From the NCBI GenBank assembly GCA_937922015.1, contig CAKZVB010000048.1:1-64000 (forward strand): a DNA stretch of 64,000 nt, given 5' to 3'. The translations under genes and the position numbers were made by a program. Under the pieces are notes generated by a model. That model worked only from the letters and a program-made list of their open reading frames with translations. It was not told the DNA's origin and ran no database searches. Positions 44,515 to 56,021 of the stretch are shown one piece after another (position 1 is the stretch's first letter; each line of letters starts with the position of its first letter). Source of the stretch: an uncultured Granulosicoccaceae bacterium (GTDB lineage Bacteria; Pseudomonadota; Gammaproteobacteria; Granulosicoccales; Granulosicoccaceae).

Positions 44515-45417
44515 TTATGGACCAGATTTACGCAGCCGATCCAGGTTGATTACAAATTCTCCTGCCTGACCTCCCGCGACTTTCGGCTTACCTTTCCAGC
44601 CATGCGCATAGACCACTTCCAGTGTCGCGTCTATTGAGCTGCTGTCGCTATTGCCGTCAGAAGATCGATCCGGGTAGGCCGCCGCTAATTTGGAGGTAAT
44701 ATCTGACCCCATCAAACCACGCCTTCTGCCAGAAACTACCGCACAACAGCCCGTTTGTACCAATTCGCTCAGCAGCTTTGGTACAGACGGGTACTCTACG
44801 GTCAGACGCTCTGCATCCATCACTGGATCTGCTATGCCCGCGCGGTGCAGCAGATCACCTACATCGTGCATATCCAACAATACGTTTATATGCTCAGCGT
44901 CATCAATTTGCCGCCAGGCATAACGCAATTCCTGCAGCGTATCCGGACCCACTGAACTTAGAAAGAACGCGCCGTTGTCGGATAAGATCCGGTTCAACTC
45001 CGCGGCAAACACTTCAGCCGGTAATATCCACGGCAACATGAGGTTCGACACAACAAGATCAAAGCTGCCGTCACTAAAAGGCAACCCTGCGCTCGCGTCT
45101 AATGCGACCAATAACGGTGAGCGTTGCCAGAATCTGGTTTTAGGCGCACACCGCAGTGCCACTGTACTGATATCCGCCCCGACCACTACCGCGCGCGGAA
45201 ACAGTTGTCGAAGCACCTTAAGATGACGCCCGTTGCCGGTGCCCACGTCCAGCACCCGCGCCGGCGGCTCCTTTAGCAGCTCCAGTCGTTCATACAGACG
45301 ATCGGCAATAGTATCCGGCACTTCGCTGTGTGCTGAATATTCACTTTGCGCTCGATCGCTGGTTTTACGCACCAGCGAGTAGTCGATGCCAAAACTTGCA
45401 TTATCGGGATTGGACAA
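44515..45417 (-). CDS. bioC: BioC-like SAM-dependent methyltransferase
   Basis: Class I methyltransferase resembling BioC (malonyl-ACP O-methyltransferase of biotin synthesis). The SAM motif VLDVGTGNGRHLKVL is near residue 55, and DLVVSNLMLPWI and FSSVGPDTLQEL-like segments (LSSVGPDTLQELRYAW) match BioC proteins. No other bio gene is nearby, so a relative such as an NDUFAF5-like hydroxylase-type protein remains possible. The start is TTG at 45417. The 244-bp region 44271-44514 upstream of the next gene has no coding sequence. Confidence 0.7.
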   Translation of the reverse strand: MSNPDNASFGIDYSLVRKTSDRAQSEYSAHSEVPDTIADRLYERLELLKEPPARVLDVGTGNGRHLKVLRQLFPRAVVVGADISTVALRCAPKTRFWQRSPLLVALDASAGLPFSDGSFDLVVSNLMLPWILPAEVFAAELNRILSDNGAFFLSSVGPDTLQELRYAWRQIDDAEHINVLLDMHDVGDLLHRAGIADPVMDAERLTVEYPSVPKLLSELVQTGCCAVVSGRRRGLMGSDITSKLAAAYPDRSSDGNSDSSSIDATLEVVYAHGWKGKPKVAGGQAGEFVINLDRLRKSGP

Positions 45418-45532
45418 TTAATTTCTCGGCTCAAACAAGCATGGATACCTGTCGACGGCGATTAATAGGGATCGAGGTGGTTGGCTGTTATTCTAGCTGC
45501 CATTATAACTCGTGCACATAAGCAGGATTCCA

Positions 45533-46141
45533 ATGCATTTTTTCTTACCCCTGATTGGCTATCTGATCGGCTCAATTTCAACGGCCATTATTGTCTGCAA
45601 GCTCATGCGTCTGCCGGACCCGAGATCAGAAGGTTCCGGCAACCCCGGGGCAACTAACGTGCTGCGTGTCGGTGGCAAACTGCCTGCGGCCATCACCCTG
45701 ATTGGCGATGCATTAAAAGGATTCGCCCCGGTGTATGCGGCAACCGCGTTGCAAATCCCGCCGTTATGGATAGGTTTGACCGCCATTGCTTGCGTGTTGG
45801 GCCATCTGTACCCGCTATTTTTCCAGTTCAAGGGCGGCAAAGGCGTCGCCACTACGTTTGGTGCGGTGTTTGGATTATCGTGGCTTGCCGGGCTGTTGGT
45901 CATTGCAAGCTGGCTGGCACTCAGTCTGACGTTCCGCTATTCGTCTCTGGCGGCGTTAGGCAGCTTGCTTATATTGCCGTTATTTTTATGGATCACTACC
46001 GGCTCAATGGCTATCGTTATCTGCGGAGTGGCTATCGGGACGTTGGTATTCTGGCGACATCGAAGCAATATAGGGCGGCTGCTCCGAGGTGAAGAGCCAA
46101 AAATCGGCGACAAGAAAACCAGGGACTCGCAAGCTGACTAA
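45533..46141 (+). CDS. plsY: Glycerol-3-phosphate acyltransferase PlsY
   Basis: Membrane enzyme that makes lysophosphatidic acid from acyl phosphate and glycerol-3-phosphate. The three PlsY motifs are visible: GSGNPGATNVLRVGG, GHLYPLFFQFKGGKGVATT, and a C-terminal WRHRSNIGRLLRGEEPK. The ATG at 45533 follows AGCAGGA and gives 202 aa; an upstream start at 45512 is not used. It converges with tsaD, five bases apart. Confidence 0.95.
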   Translation: MHFFLPLIGYLIGSISTAIIVCKLMRLPDPRSEGSGNPGATNVLRVGGKLPAAITLIGDALKGFAPVYAATALQIPPLWIGLTAIACVLGHLYPLFFQFKGGKGVATTFGAVFGLSWLAGLLVIASWLALSLTFRYSSLAALGSLLILPLFLWITTGSMAIVICGVAIGTLVFWRHRSNIGRLLRGEEPKIGDKKTRDSQAD

Positions 46142-46146
46142 ATTCA

Positions 46147-47163
46147 CTACTGCGGCGGAGACATTTCCGCCAAAGGCCAGCGCGGCCTGATATCCACTTG
46201 TTTACCACTGGTTTGTCCGGCTTGCAGCCGCAGGGCACCGGCATAGGCAATCATGGCTCCGTTATCAGTACAAAACTCGAGCCTGGGGCAACACAGCCTG
46301 CCATCCATTTTCTCAAGCATGGCAGCCAGTGCGCTACGCAGATTTTTATTTGATGCTACACCACCAGCCACCACCAATCGCGTCAGCTTCTCCTGACGCA
46401 GGGCGCGCTGGCATTTGATTGTCAGAGTATCGACTACAGCATCCTGAAATGCCGCGGCTATGTCTGCCACCGCGTGAGGATCTTTATCCACCGACAAAAA
46501 CGCCGTCATCGCCGCTGTTTTTAATCCGCTGAAACTAAAATCAAGCCCCGGTCTGTTGGTCATGGGCCTGGCGAAAACGAATTTTTTATCTTCACCCTGC
46601 TCTGCAATAGCCGCCAGTTTTGGCCCGCCCGGATACCCGAGACCAAGCATTTTCGCGGTTTTATCAAACGCCTCACCTGCGGCATCGTCCAGGGTATCAC
46701 CAAGCAATTTATACCTGCCAATACCATCCACCCTGACCAACTGGGTATGACCGCCAGACACTAACAGACAGACAAAGGGATATTGCGGCGGATCGTCTTC
46801 CAGCATCGGCGCCAGCAAATGAGCCTCCATATGGTGCACACCAAGCGCGCGCGCGCCCAGACTCCAGGCCAGCATTCGACCGGCAACTGCACCGGTAAAC
46901 AGAGCTCCGGCCAGGCCTGGCCCTACGGTATAAGCCACCGCGTCGATCTGATCCAGCTGTTTACCAGCATCTCTGGCGCATTGGCGGGTCAGTGACACCC
47001 ATTTACGGACATGATCCCGCGACGCAATTTCCGGAACCACGCCGCCGTAGACGGCGTGTTCATCCACCTGGCTGTGCAGCACATGCGCCAGCAGCCCACG
47101 CCCGCTATCGTAAAGTGCAATCCCGGTTTCATCGCAGGATGTCTCTATACCTAGTACTAACAA
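46147..47163 (-). CDS. tsaD: tRNA threonylcarbamoyladenosine transferase TsaD
   Basis: Transfers threonylcarbamoyl to A37 of tRNAs reading ANN codons, with TsaB, TsaC and TsaE. The start [18 protein letters not shown] and the metal motif [10 protein letters not shown] are diagnostic, with SFSGLKTA later. It is 338 aa with a TTG start. It is divergent from rpsU as in most gammaproteobacteria. Confidence 0.96.
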   Translation of the reverse strand: MLVLGIETSCDETGIALYDSGRGLLAHVLHSQVDEHAVYGGVVPEIASRDHVRKWVSLTRQCARDAGKQLDQIDAVAYTVGPGLAGALFTGAVAGRMLAWSLGARALGVHHMEAHLLAPMLEDDPPQYPFVCLLVSGGHTQLVRVDGIGRYKLLGDTLDDAAGEAFDKTAKMLGLGYPGGPKLAAIAEQGEDKKFVFARPMTNRPGLDFSFSGLKTAAMTAFLSVDKDPHAVADIAAAFQDAVVDTLTIKCQRALRQEKLTRLVVAGGVASNKNLRSALAAMLEKMDGRLCCPRLEFCTDNGAMIAYAGALRLQAGQTSGKQVDIRPRWPLAEMSPPQ

Positions 47164-47248
47164 ATGCTTTCTCGTTCTGTTTTAAGGTGTTTAAAGAGCT
47201 TAAGGCCAATAAAACAGCCCTTTAAGTTGTAACAACGCGGTCGATTAC

Positions 47249-47276
47249 TTGCTTGTACAGCATAAACCCTTATAAT
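47249..47276 (+). promoter_or_regulatory. Sigma-70 promoter of rpsU
   Basis: TTGCTT (47249-47254) and a consensus TATAAT (47271-47276) are separated by 16 bp, about 100 bp upstream of the rpsU start. Confidence 0.65.
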
Positions 47277-47375
47277 TAGCGGGCTAAGCTGTGGAAAGCT
47301 CCGGTTTTCTACCGCCCTATACAAAATAATCCGCGCACTGCTTTAGCGCAAGCACTCAAGAGAATCAGCAAACCC

Positions 47376-47591
47376 ATGCCATCTGTACGTGTAAAAGAAA
47401 ACGAACCATTTGAAATCGCACTACGCCGTTTCAAAAGATCTTGCGAAAAAGCTGGCGTTCTGACTGAAACCCGTCGTCGCGAGTACTACGAAAAGCCAAC
47501 CACTGAGCGTAAGCGCAAAGCCGCTGCAGCAGTGAAGCGTCACCAGAAAAAACTCTCCAAAGAAGTGTCACGCCGCGTGCGAATGTACTAA
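47376..47591 (+). CDS. rpsU: 30S ribosomal protein S21
   Basis: Small-subunit protein of 71 aa needed for efficient initiation. The N-terminus [20 protein letters not shown] and a very basic C-terminus are diagnostic. It is followed eight bases later by yqeY. Confidence 0.97.
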   Translation: MPSVRVKENEPFEIALRRFKRSCEKAGVLTETRRREYYEKPTTERKRKAAAAVKRHQKKLSKEVSRRVRMY

Positions 47592-47599
47592 CTACTACT

Positions 47600-48049
47600 G
47601 TGTCAGAGATCAAAGCCACATTGATGGCTGATATCAAGGCCTGCATGAAAAGCGGCGAAAAAGACCGCCTGGCCGTGCTGCGTCTTGTTTCTGCAGCAGT
47701 AAAACAGAAAGAAGTTGACGAAAGAATCGAACTGGACGATTCCGCCATGCTGGTCATTCTCGACAAAATGGCAAAACAGCGTCGTGAATCAATTGGCCTG
47801 TTCGAAAAAGGCGGTCGCGATGACCTGGCCGTCATTGAGCAAAAAGAATTGGAAATCATCCAAACCTACTTGCCTCAGGCCCTCTCCGAAGACGAAGTAC
47901 AAGCCCTTATCGACGACGCGGTTACCCAAACCGGAGCGTCCGAAATTCGCGATATGGGTAAAGTGATGGGTATGTTAAAACCCAGACTTCAGGGTCGCGC
48001 AGACATGTCTGCTGTAAGCGCACTCATCAAGGCGAAACTAGGCGCTTAA
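47600..48049 (+). CDS. yqeY: GatB/YqeY domain protein
   Basis: A protein of 149 aa in the YqeY family, which resembles the tRNA-binding tail of GatB; its cellular role is not settled. The N-terminus SEIKATLMADIKACMKSGEK and the C-terminal DMGKVMGMLKPRLQGRADM are typical. The start is GTG at 47600. It is cotranscribed with rpsU; the usual following genes dnaG and rpoD are absent. Confidence 0.93.
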   Translation: MSEIKATLMADIKACMKSGEKDRLAVLRLVSAAVKQKEVDERIELDDSAMLVILDKMAKQRRESIGLFEKGGRDDLAVIEQKELEIIQTYLPQALSEDEVQALIDDAVTQTGASEIRDMGKVMGMLKPRLQGRADMSAVSALIKAKLGA

Positions 48050-48142
48050 GCGGCACTTGCCGGTTTGAGTGAAATTGGCCTGTAACTGGCAGCTTGATTC
48101 GCAGCCAGACTCTCTAAGCTACTGATGAGTCCACTGCACTAA

Positions 48143-49576
<1,434 letters not shown>

Positions 49577-49694
49577 TTCATAAGTATTTCAAATATAATC
49601 TTCGCACAGAATACTCATCTCACAACACGATAGCTCCCGGCCTGCACACGGCCGCGATACCATAGCCTTCGCGAAACAAACACTCAGGTCGGCG

Positions 49695-50753
49695 ATGCAC
49701 TCAATAAAAAACACCCGTTTTCTTAACGTTCTAAATAACGAGCCGGTAGATCGCACCCCTCTCTGGATAATGCGTCAGGCGGGCAGATACCTGCCCGAGT
49801 ATCTGGAGACCAGAAAACGCGCCGGCGACTTCATGACACTGGCCGGCACTCCGGAACTGGCGTGCGAAGTGACTCTGCAACCGATCAAACGCTTCAACCT
49901 TGATGCAGCAATTCTCTTTTCAGATATTTTGACCGTACCCGATGCAATGGGGCTTGGACTCTATTTTGAAGCCGGTGAAGGCCCCCGCTTCAAACACCCG
50001 GTGCGCACGCCGAAAGACATTGAAAATCTTGCTACACCGGATCCGGAAACCGAACTGCGATACGTGATGGATGCGGTTCGACTAATACGCAGGGAACTGA
50101 ACGACAGCGTGCCACTTATCGGTTTCAGCGGCAGCCCATGGACCGTTGCCACTTATATGGTAGAAGGCTCGGGCAGCAAAGACTACCATCACACCAAACG
50201 ACTGATGTACGCCGATGAGTCGGCACTACATTCGTTGTTATCAAAAATCACCACCACGACAATTGCATACCTTCGGGCGCAGGCTGATGCCGGTGCACAG
50301 GCACTAATGGTCTTTGATACCTGGGGCGGCATTCTCACGCCGCGTACCTACCAATTATTTTCACTTGGCTACATGCAACAAATCGTCGATGCGATTCGCG
50401 AGTCCCACAGCAGCATACCAATCACTTTGTTTACCAAAAATGGCGGTATGTGGCTGCCTGCAATTGCCAGAACCGGTTGCCACGCGGTTGGCGTGGACTG
50501 GACACTGGATTTACGAGACGCGCGAGCGCTGACACAGGACACAGTCGCCTTGCAGGGCAATCTTGATCCGGGAGTGTTGTACGGAACACATGCAAAGATC
50601 AGAGAAGAAGTACAACGGGTGCTGGAGAGCTACGGAGCCGGACACCGGCATATTTTTAATCTCGGCCACGGCATTCACCAGTTTGTGGACCCCGAAAACG
50701 TCCAGTACATGATTGAAACCGTGCATGAACTGAGCCCGGCATTTCACAAATAG
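49695..50753 (+). CDS. hemE: Uroporphyrinogen decarboxylase
   Basis: Heme pathway enzyme converting uroporphyrinogen III to coproporphyrinogen III. The signature [15 protein letters not shown] near residue 22 and the conserved Asp-containing [12 protein letters not shown] are present, as is [15 protein letters not shown] near the C-terminus. It is 352 aa. It follows gltD by 118 bp and converges with mrcA. Confidence 0.97.
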   Translation: MHSIKNTRFLNVLNNEPVDRTPLWIMRQAGRYLPEYLETRKRAGDFMTLAGTPELACEVTLQPIKRFNLDAAILFSDILTVPDAMGLGLYFEAGEGPRFKHPVRTPKDIENLATPDPETELRYVMDAVRLIRRELNDSVPLIGFSGSPWTVATYMVEGSGSKDYHHTKRLMYADESALHSLLSKITTTTIAYLRAQADAGAQALMVFDTWGGILTPRTYQLFSLGYMQQIVDAIRESHSSIPITLFTKNGGMWLPAIARTGCHAVGVDWTLDLRDARALTQDTVALQGNLDPGVLYGTHAKIREEVQRVLESYGAGHRHIFNLGHGIHQFVDPENVQYMIETVHELSPAFHK

Positions 50754-50780
50754 TATGGACGATTTAAGCGACGGCAATCA

Positions 50781-50797
50781 GCCAGCAGACCGCTGGC
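50781..50797. terminator. Hairpin between convergent hemE and mrcA
   Basis: GCCAGC-AGACC-GCTGGC is a perfect 6-bp stem in the 50 bp between the converging stops. No T tract follows, so termination strength is uncertain. Confidence 0.35.
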
Positions 50798-50803
50798 AAC
50801 ACG

Positions 50804-53512
50804 CTAGAAAAGCTGTTCAAGTTTCTTCTTTCGTGATTCTCTGCTTTGCGGTCTAACCGGAACCTTATTCGTCGGCACAGTGGTTTCACCGCCACCGGAG
50901 TCGGTAGTAAAAACTTCGACAGATTGCTGTAGCTGCTTACGTACCTGTACCGGCTCAATGATTTCAAGTGGCTCAGCATATTCCGTGGGCAGATATTCTT
51001 CCCTGAAAAACTCAAAGAAAGAGTTGTCAGCGCCCGGGGTTGCAAGCTTGCCGGTTTTGCGATCGATCTTCGCCGTTGCCACACCAGCCGGCTGATACTC
51101 CCTGTCTTCAGGAACACCATCAAGCCCTACCCGCATGTAATCAACCCACATTGGCAACGCCGCTACACCACCACTTTCCCTCGCACCCAGTGATCGTTGT
51201 TCGTCATAGCCTATCCATGCGGTAGCAACAATCTGGCTGTTAAACCCCGTGAACCATGCATCAAAAAGGTCATTAGTGGTGCCTGTTTTACCAGCGATGT
51301 CTTGTCGACCCAGAACTTTTGCCTTGGTCGCCGTACCTCGTTGAACCACCTCACGCATGATAGAACGCATAATAAACGCATTACGCTCCTCAACTACTCG
51401 TGATGCCACTATGACTTTCGCGGTATCGGGAATGCCTTTCGCGGTTGCAGCACTGAGCTCGGGCTCATCAAGTGGCTGGTCGCTATCATCAGTAATATCA
51501 GTGCTAACGGCAACATCCTCTATCGCTGTTTCCTCACCGTAGAGTCTGGTTAGTTCCTGACATTGCTCAGGTGTGTCACAGGTTTCTATCGCCGAGGCCT
51601 GATAAACCAGTCGCCCGTCGCCATCAAGAATTTTCTCTATAAATCTGGGGGGCACTGTATAGCCGCCGTTAGCAAATACCGTATATCCCATGGCCAGTTG
51701 CAGCGGCGTCATGTCACCACTGCCCAGCGCCAGAGATAAATTTCTGGGCAGGCTTTGCGGCAGAAAATTAAATCGCTTGCTGTAGCGAACCGCTTTTGGT
51801 ATTCCCAGTTCCTGCAATATTCTAATCGATACAATGTTGCGGGATTTTACCAACGCCTCACGCAGTCGGGTCGGACCAAAGAAACGACCAGAGTAATTAC
51901 GGGGCCGCCATTCGTCTTCCAGCACGTTATCTTCGAGTACTACAGGTGTATCGTTGTATATAGTCGCGGCGGTATCGCCGTGTTCCAGCGCTGCCGAGAA
52001 GATAAAGGGTTTGAAATTTGATCCCGGCTGACGATAAGCCTGAGTTACACGGTTAAATTTACTGCGATAGAAATCAAAACCACCAACCAGTGAGATAATC
52101 TTACCACTGGCCGGATTGACTGAAACAAAGGCCCCTTCGACCTCCGGCATTTGTGCCAGTGCATACCCCAACACCGGCTGCAGTGGCGCTGGTTTACCTT
52201 TCCTGACGGGCTCTTCAGGTGGAATTTCTGTCACTTGCGACACATAGATAAGATCAAGCGGCGCCAGTATCTCAGCCGGTTTACTAAATTTCAGTTTTTC
52301 CGGATCTTCTTCGCTGACCGGCGACGCCCAGGCCATATTAGCCCATGGAATCTCTATAAGCTCGCCACCCTGCAAACCCGCGACGGCATGGGTATCTGTG
52401 GTTTTAACAACCAAAGCGGCCTGCAGATCACCGTGACCAGGCATTGTGGCCAATATTTCGTCAATATTTTCCTGTGAGGTCACATCTTCCGGCGTCGCTT
52501 TACCTGGAATCCGCAATCCGTGGCGTTTCTCATAATTCTGCAAGGCAGAGCGCAGCGCCTTGTTCGCCGCCAGTTGGTGTTTGCTGTCGATAGTGGTGAA
52601 AACCTTGTAGCCACCAGTGTAGGCATCTTCACCCAGCCATTCGACCATCTGCGCGCGTGCCATTTCACTGACATAACCCGCCTCTATTTCACTGGCTGTC
52701 CGATGCAATTTGGCCGTGACCGGCTCTGCCTTTGCCTGCAGAAACTGCTCGTTGGTAATTTTTTCGAGTTCCAGCATTCTTCTCAAGACGTAGTTTCGAC
52801 GCACCAATGCTCTCTCTGGGTTCACAATGGGGTTGTACAACGACGGCGCTTTAGGCAAGCCGGCAATCATCGCCGCCTCAGCTAAATTGAGGTCGGAAAC
52901 CGATTTTCCGTAATAAACTTTGGCAGCAGACGCTGCACCATAGGCCCGATTCCCCAGATAGGGGATATTAAGATAAAGCTCGAGGATTGAATCTTTGCTT
53001 ATTTGCCGTTCAATTTTCAGCGCCAGTAAAATCTCATTGAGCTTGCGCACATAGGTTTTCTCAGGCGACAAATACAGATTGCGCGCAACCTGCATGGTGA
53101 TTGTGCTACCACCCTGGCCCTTTTTGCCGGTCTTGATCAAATTGATGCCAGCGCGTAAAAGTCCTTGATAATCAACGCCCGGGTGCTCATAAAAGCGATC
53201 ATCTTCCGATGCAATCACCGCATCTATCAGGACCTGCGGGGCATCTTCTATAAAGAGCTGCTCACGGCGTTTCTCGCCGAACTCGGCTATCAGCCTGGCG
53301 TCGCTGGTGTACACAGACAGGGGAATACTCAGCTCTACGTCAGCCAGCGCGTCAATATCGGGCAGATTTGGCTCCAGCCTTTTATAAGTGATGACACCGG
53401 AGACGCCAATTATCACGCAAGCCAGCACAAATAGTCCCAGCAACACCTTAAATATCTTACCAATCAATACCTGACACTCGAAAAAGACCGGAGTTATTGT
53501 GCACAAACTCAC
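50804..53512 (-). CDS. mrcA: Penicillin-binding protein 1A
   Basis: Bifunctional class A PBP that polymerises and cross-links peptidoglycan. It has an N-terminal membrane anchor, a glycosyltransferase domain with EDDRFYEHPGVDYQGL and GGSTITMQVARN, and a transpeptidase domain with the active-site SxxK in RQPGSNFKPF, SRN and a KTGTT box. The 902-aa length fits PBP1A. The frame starts at a GTG (53512); a TTG at 53467 (IGKIFKVLLG) would place the start closer to the membrane helix and is also possible. It is divergent from pilM as in Pseudomonas. Confidence 0.95.
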   Translation of the reverse strand: MSLCTITPVFFECQVLIGKIFKVLLGLFVLACVIIGVSGVITYKRLEPNLPDIDALADVELSIPLSVYTSDARLIAEFGEKRREQLFIEDAPQVLIDAVIASEDDRFYEHPGVDYQGLLRAGINLIKTGKKGQGGSTITMQVARNLYLSPEKTYVRKLNEILLALKIERQISKDSILELYLNIPYLGNRAYGAASAAKVYYGKSVSDLNLAEAAMIAGLPKAPSLYNPIVNPERALVRRNYVLRRMLELEKITNEQFLQAKAEPVTAKLHRTASEIEAGYVSEMARAQMVEWLGEDAYTGGYKVFTTIDSKHQLAANKALRSALQNYEKRHGLRIPGKATPEDVTSQENIDEILATMPGHGDLQAALVVKTTDTHAVAGLQGGELIEIPWANMAWASPVSEEDPEKLKFSKPAEILAPLDLIYVSQVTEIPPEEPVRKGKPAPLQPVLGYALAQMPEVEGAFVSVNPASGKIISLVGGFDFYRSKFNRVTQAYRQPGSNFKPFIFSAALEHGDTAATIYNDTPVVLEDNVLEDEWRPRNYSGRFFGPTRLREALVKSRNIVSIRILQELGIPKAVRYSKRFNFLPQSLPRNLSLALGSGDMTPLQLAMGYTVFANGGYTVPPRFIEKILDGDGRLVYQASAIETCDTPEQCQELTRLYGEETAIEDVAVSTDITDDSDQPLDEPELSAATAKGIPDTAKVIVASRVVEERNAFIMRSIMREVVQRGTATKAKVLGRQDIAGKTGTTNDLFDAWFTGFNSQIVATAWIGYDEQRSLGARESGGVAALPMWVDYMRVGLDGVPEDREYQPAGVATAKIDRKTGKLATPGADNSFFEFFREEYLPTEYAEPLEIIEPVQVRKQLQQSVEVFTTDSGGGETTVPTNKVPVRPQSRESRKKKLEQLF

Positions 53513-53601
53513 AATTCCGGGGGGTGAATCCGCACATTGAGCCAGTTATCTCAACGTTTGTGGACCTCGTTAACGCTTTTAGCAAACCGAAGAAAAGAAA
53601 T

Positions 53602-53617
53602 TGGAGTGCCTTTTGCA
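53602..53617 (+). promoter_or_regulatory. Candidate sigma-54 (-24/-12) promoter upstream of pilM
   Basis: TGG-N8-TTGCA with GG (53603-53604) and GC (53615-53616) separated by exactly 10 bp fits the sigma-54 core spacing. The -24 box lacks the CAC that follows TGG in the consensus, so the site is moderate. Transcription would start near 53628, immediately before the hairpin at 53632. Confidence 0.35.
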
Positions 53618-53631
53618 GTTTCATTATGGCA

Positions 53632-53664
53632 GTTGCAAAAGGTTTTGTGAAAAAACCTTGCAAC
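53632..53664 (+). promoter_or_regulatory. Long bulged hairpin in the pilM leader
   Basis: GTTGCAA-AA-GGTTTT pairs with AAAACC-TTGCAAC across a five-base loop GTGAA, giving 13 base pairs with a two-base bulge. It lies about 70 nt upstream of pilM and has no T tract downstream, so it is more likely a dyad operator or an mRNA leader structure than a terminator. Confidence 0.5.
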
Positions 53665-53733
53665 TTATTAAAAATTCAAAACATCTTTTGGATTGAAACT
53701 TACGAGCAAATTGCCTGGGCCTTATCCCATACC

Positions 53734-54798
53734 ATGAACTTTTCAATCGGAAACAAACAATCGAACCTGATTGGTATCGACATCAGCTCCACTTCGGTGA
53801 AGCTGCTTGAATTAAGTCGAACCAAGACGGCCTATCGAATCGAGAGCTACGCAGTCGAACCACTGCCCGCTAACGCCATGAACGACAAGAGTCTGCAAGA
53901 TGTAGAAGCTGTCGGGGAGGCGATAAAGAGGGCATTGAAAAGATCGGGGTCGAAGAAGAAATTCGCCGCAGTAGCTGTGCCAAGTGCCATGGTTATTACC
54001 AAGGTTATCCAGATGCCGGCGGGTCTTAAGCCCACCGAACTCGAAGCCCAGATTCAGCTGGAGGCGGATCAGTATATCCCGTATTCACTGGATGAGGTAA
54101 ACCTGGATCATCAGGTAATCGGTCCCACAGAGGATCAACCTGCAAGCAATGATGTCTTGCTGGTTGCTTCACGCAGCGAAAACGTTGAAGAACGTACCGC
54201 CGCTTGTGAGATTGGTGGACTGACAGCCAAGGTGGTCGACATTGAGCCTTACACCATCGAACACACTTGCAAGCTGATCCAGCAACAGTCCGATCTGGAC
54301 TGGAAAGATAAAACCATCGCGGTGCTGGATATCGGTGCGACGATGACCAGTCTGAGTGTCTTTCGCGCTGACAACCTCGTTTACACAAGAGAGCAGCCAT
54401 TCGGCGGCAAACAATTGACAGAAGAGATTATGCGTCGCTATGGGCTGTCTTATGAAGACGCTGGACGAGTGAAGCGTGTTGGCGGTTTGCCAGACAACTA
54501 TGAACCAGAAATTCTCAGCCCGTTTAAAGACCAGATCGTTCAGCAGGCTAATCGATTTCTGCAGTTTTTCTTCTCAGCAGATCAGAACGACTACGTCGAT
54601 CAGATTCTACTGGCTGGTGGCTGCGCTGAAATTGCCGGAATCAGTGATTTGATCGAAGCGCAGATTGGTACCCCGACCTCTATTGCCAACCCGTTTCAAA
54701 ACATCGAATGCGCCGCTGGAGTTGCACAACAACGGCTTCAATCTGATGGTCCGGCGATGATGATTGCTTGTGGGCTTGCCACACGAGGATTCGACTAA
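53734..54798 (+). CDS. pilM: Type IV pilus assembly protein PilM
   Basis: Actin-like cytoplasmic protein that binds the PilN N-terminus and links the pilus motor to the inner membrane. The 354-aa protein has LIGIDISSTSVKLLELS at the start, the actin-type phosphate motif VLDIGATMTSLSVF, and GGKQLTEEI and LLAGGCAEIAG segments. The ATG at 53734 is chosen; an extension back to 53497 runs through the leader hairpin. It is the first gene of pilMNOPQ. Confidence 0.95.
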   Translation: MNFSIGNKQSNLIGIDISSTSVKLLELSRTKTAYRIESYAVEPLPANAMNDKSLQDVEAVGEAIKRALKRSGSKKKFAAVAVPSAMVITKVIQMPAGLKPTELEAQIQLEADQYIPYSLDEVNLDHQVIGPTEDQPASNDVLLVASRSENVEERTAACEIGGLTAKVVDIEPYTIEHTCKLIQQQSDLDWKDKTIAVLDIGATMTSLSVFRADNLVYTREQPFGGKQLTEEIMRRYGLSYEDAGRVKRVGGLPDNYEPEILSPFKDQIVQQANRFLQFFFSADQNDYVDQILLAGGCAEIAGISDLIEAQIGTPTSIANPFQNIECAAGVAQQRLQSDGPAMMIACGLATRGFD

Positions 54799-55370
54799 TG
54801 GCTAAAATTAATCTACTGCCCTGGCGCGAAGAAGAACGACGCGTCAAAGCCAAAGAGTTTGGTATCAGTGCTCTTGTCACAGCCTTGCTCGGTGCGGGAG
54901 TTGTTTTCGCAGGCACACGCATCGCCGCTGACAAAATAGAGTACCAGGAAGCACGCAACATATACATGCAACGTGAAGTAGACAAGCTTAAAGCAGAGTT
55001 GAAAGAGATCGAAGAACTCGAATCAACTAAAGCGAATCTGCTTGCCCGTATGGATATCATCCAGGAGCTGCAAACCAAACGACCACAGGTTGTGCATACT
55101 TTTCAGGAACTCGCCCAACGAATTCCAGACGGTGTCTACCTGCTGTCAATGAAACAGGACAAAGACCGGTTGGCATTTGAAGGTCGCGCCGACTCTAACG
55201 CACGGGTTTCAACACTGATGCGAAATCTTGATGCATCAGACTGGTTTAAGCAGCCTGGTCTTGAAGTGATTCAGTCTGCCAAAGACAGCGGCATAAGCAC
55301 ATTTAAACTGCGCTTGTCCCAGTCGGTCGCACCTGCTGATCAAAATCAACTCGCGACTATCGACGAATAG
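54798..55370 (+). CDS. pilN: Type IV pilus inner membrane protein PilN
   Basis: Bitopic protein of the pilus alignment complex. The PilM-binding motif INLLPWREEERRVK is at the N-terminus, followed by a membrane helix (about 22-42) and a coiled-coil-containing periplasmic domain. It is 190 aa. The ATG overlaps the pilM stop by one base. Confidence 0.95.
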   Translation: MAKINLLPWREEERRVKAKEFGISALVTALLGAGVVFAGTRIAADKIEYQEARNIYMQREVDKLKAELKEIEELESTKANLLARMDIIQELQTKRPQVVHTFQELAQRIPDGVYLLSMKQDKDRLAFEGRADSNARVSTLMRNLDASDWFKQPGLEVIQSAKDSGISTFKLRLSQSVAPADQNQLATIDE

Positions 55371-55379
55371 GGGGCTACT

Positions 55380-56018
55380 GTGGATATCGGACAAGCTTTT
55401 TCAGACCTGCAAGAACTTGATGCAGGTGACCTTAAGAAAATCGGCACCGCACCGCTTGCTGCACGCGCCTTCGTACTGGCATTGATGTTTACAGCCATTG
55501 TAGGCGCTGGAATCTGGTTTCTTGTGAAACCAAAATTCGAGCAGCTCGAAGTCGTTGCCGCCAAAGAGAATACTCTTAAAACTCTGTTTGACACAACTCA
55601 GGCTAAAGCCGCCAACCGTGAAGCCTATGTAGAACAGCTTAGCGAAATGAAGCGAACCTTTAACGTGATGTTGCGCCAACTACCGAATAAGACAGATATA
55701 GAAAGTCTTCTTATCGATCTGTCGCAAACAAGTGTCGCAGCCGGCCTTGAAGTGGAGTTTTTCAAACCCGGCAAAGAAATCGCCAGAGAATTCTACGTCG
55801 AGTATCCAATTAAGATCAGTGTTACAGGCAGCTACCACCAGTTTGGTAACTTTGTGAGCGGCCTGGCCTCATTGCCAAGAATTGTAACTCTGCATGACAT
55901 TGCCATCACACCTTCAGGACAAGCCAAGAAAGCTAGAAAAGATGGCAAGTACCTGCAAAAACTGAAGATGGATTTGACTGCCACCACTTACCGCTACCTA
56001 GACGATGACGAGGGATAA
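55380..56018 (+). CDS. pilO: Type IV pilus inner membrane protein PilO
   Basis: Partner of PilN with the same topology: short cytoplasmic end, one membrane helix (about 33-53), coiled coil and a ferredoxin-like periplasmic domain. LPNKTDIESLLIDLSQ and the later YHQFGNFVSGLASLPRIVTL are typical. It is 212 aa with a GTG start. Confidence 0.94.
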   Translation: MDIGQAFSDLQELDAGDLKKIGTAPLAARAFVLALMFTAIVGAGIWFLVKPKFEQLEVVAAKENTLKTLFDTTQAKAANREAYVEQLSEMKRTFNVMLRQLPNKTDIESLLIDLSQTSVAAGLEVEFFKPGKEIAREFYVEYPIKISVTGSYHQFGNFVSGLASLPRIVTLHDIAITPSGQAKKARKDGKYLQKLKMDLTATTYRYLDDDEG

Positions 56019-56021
56019 GGC

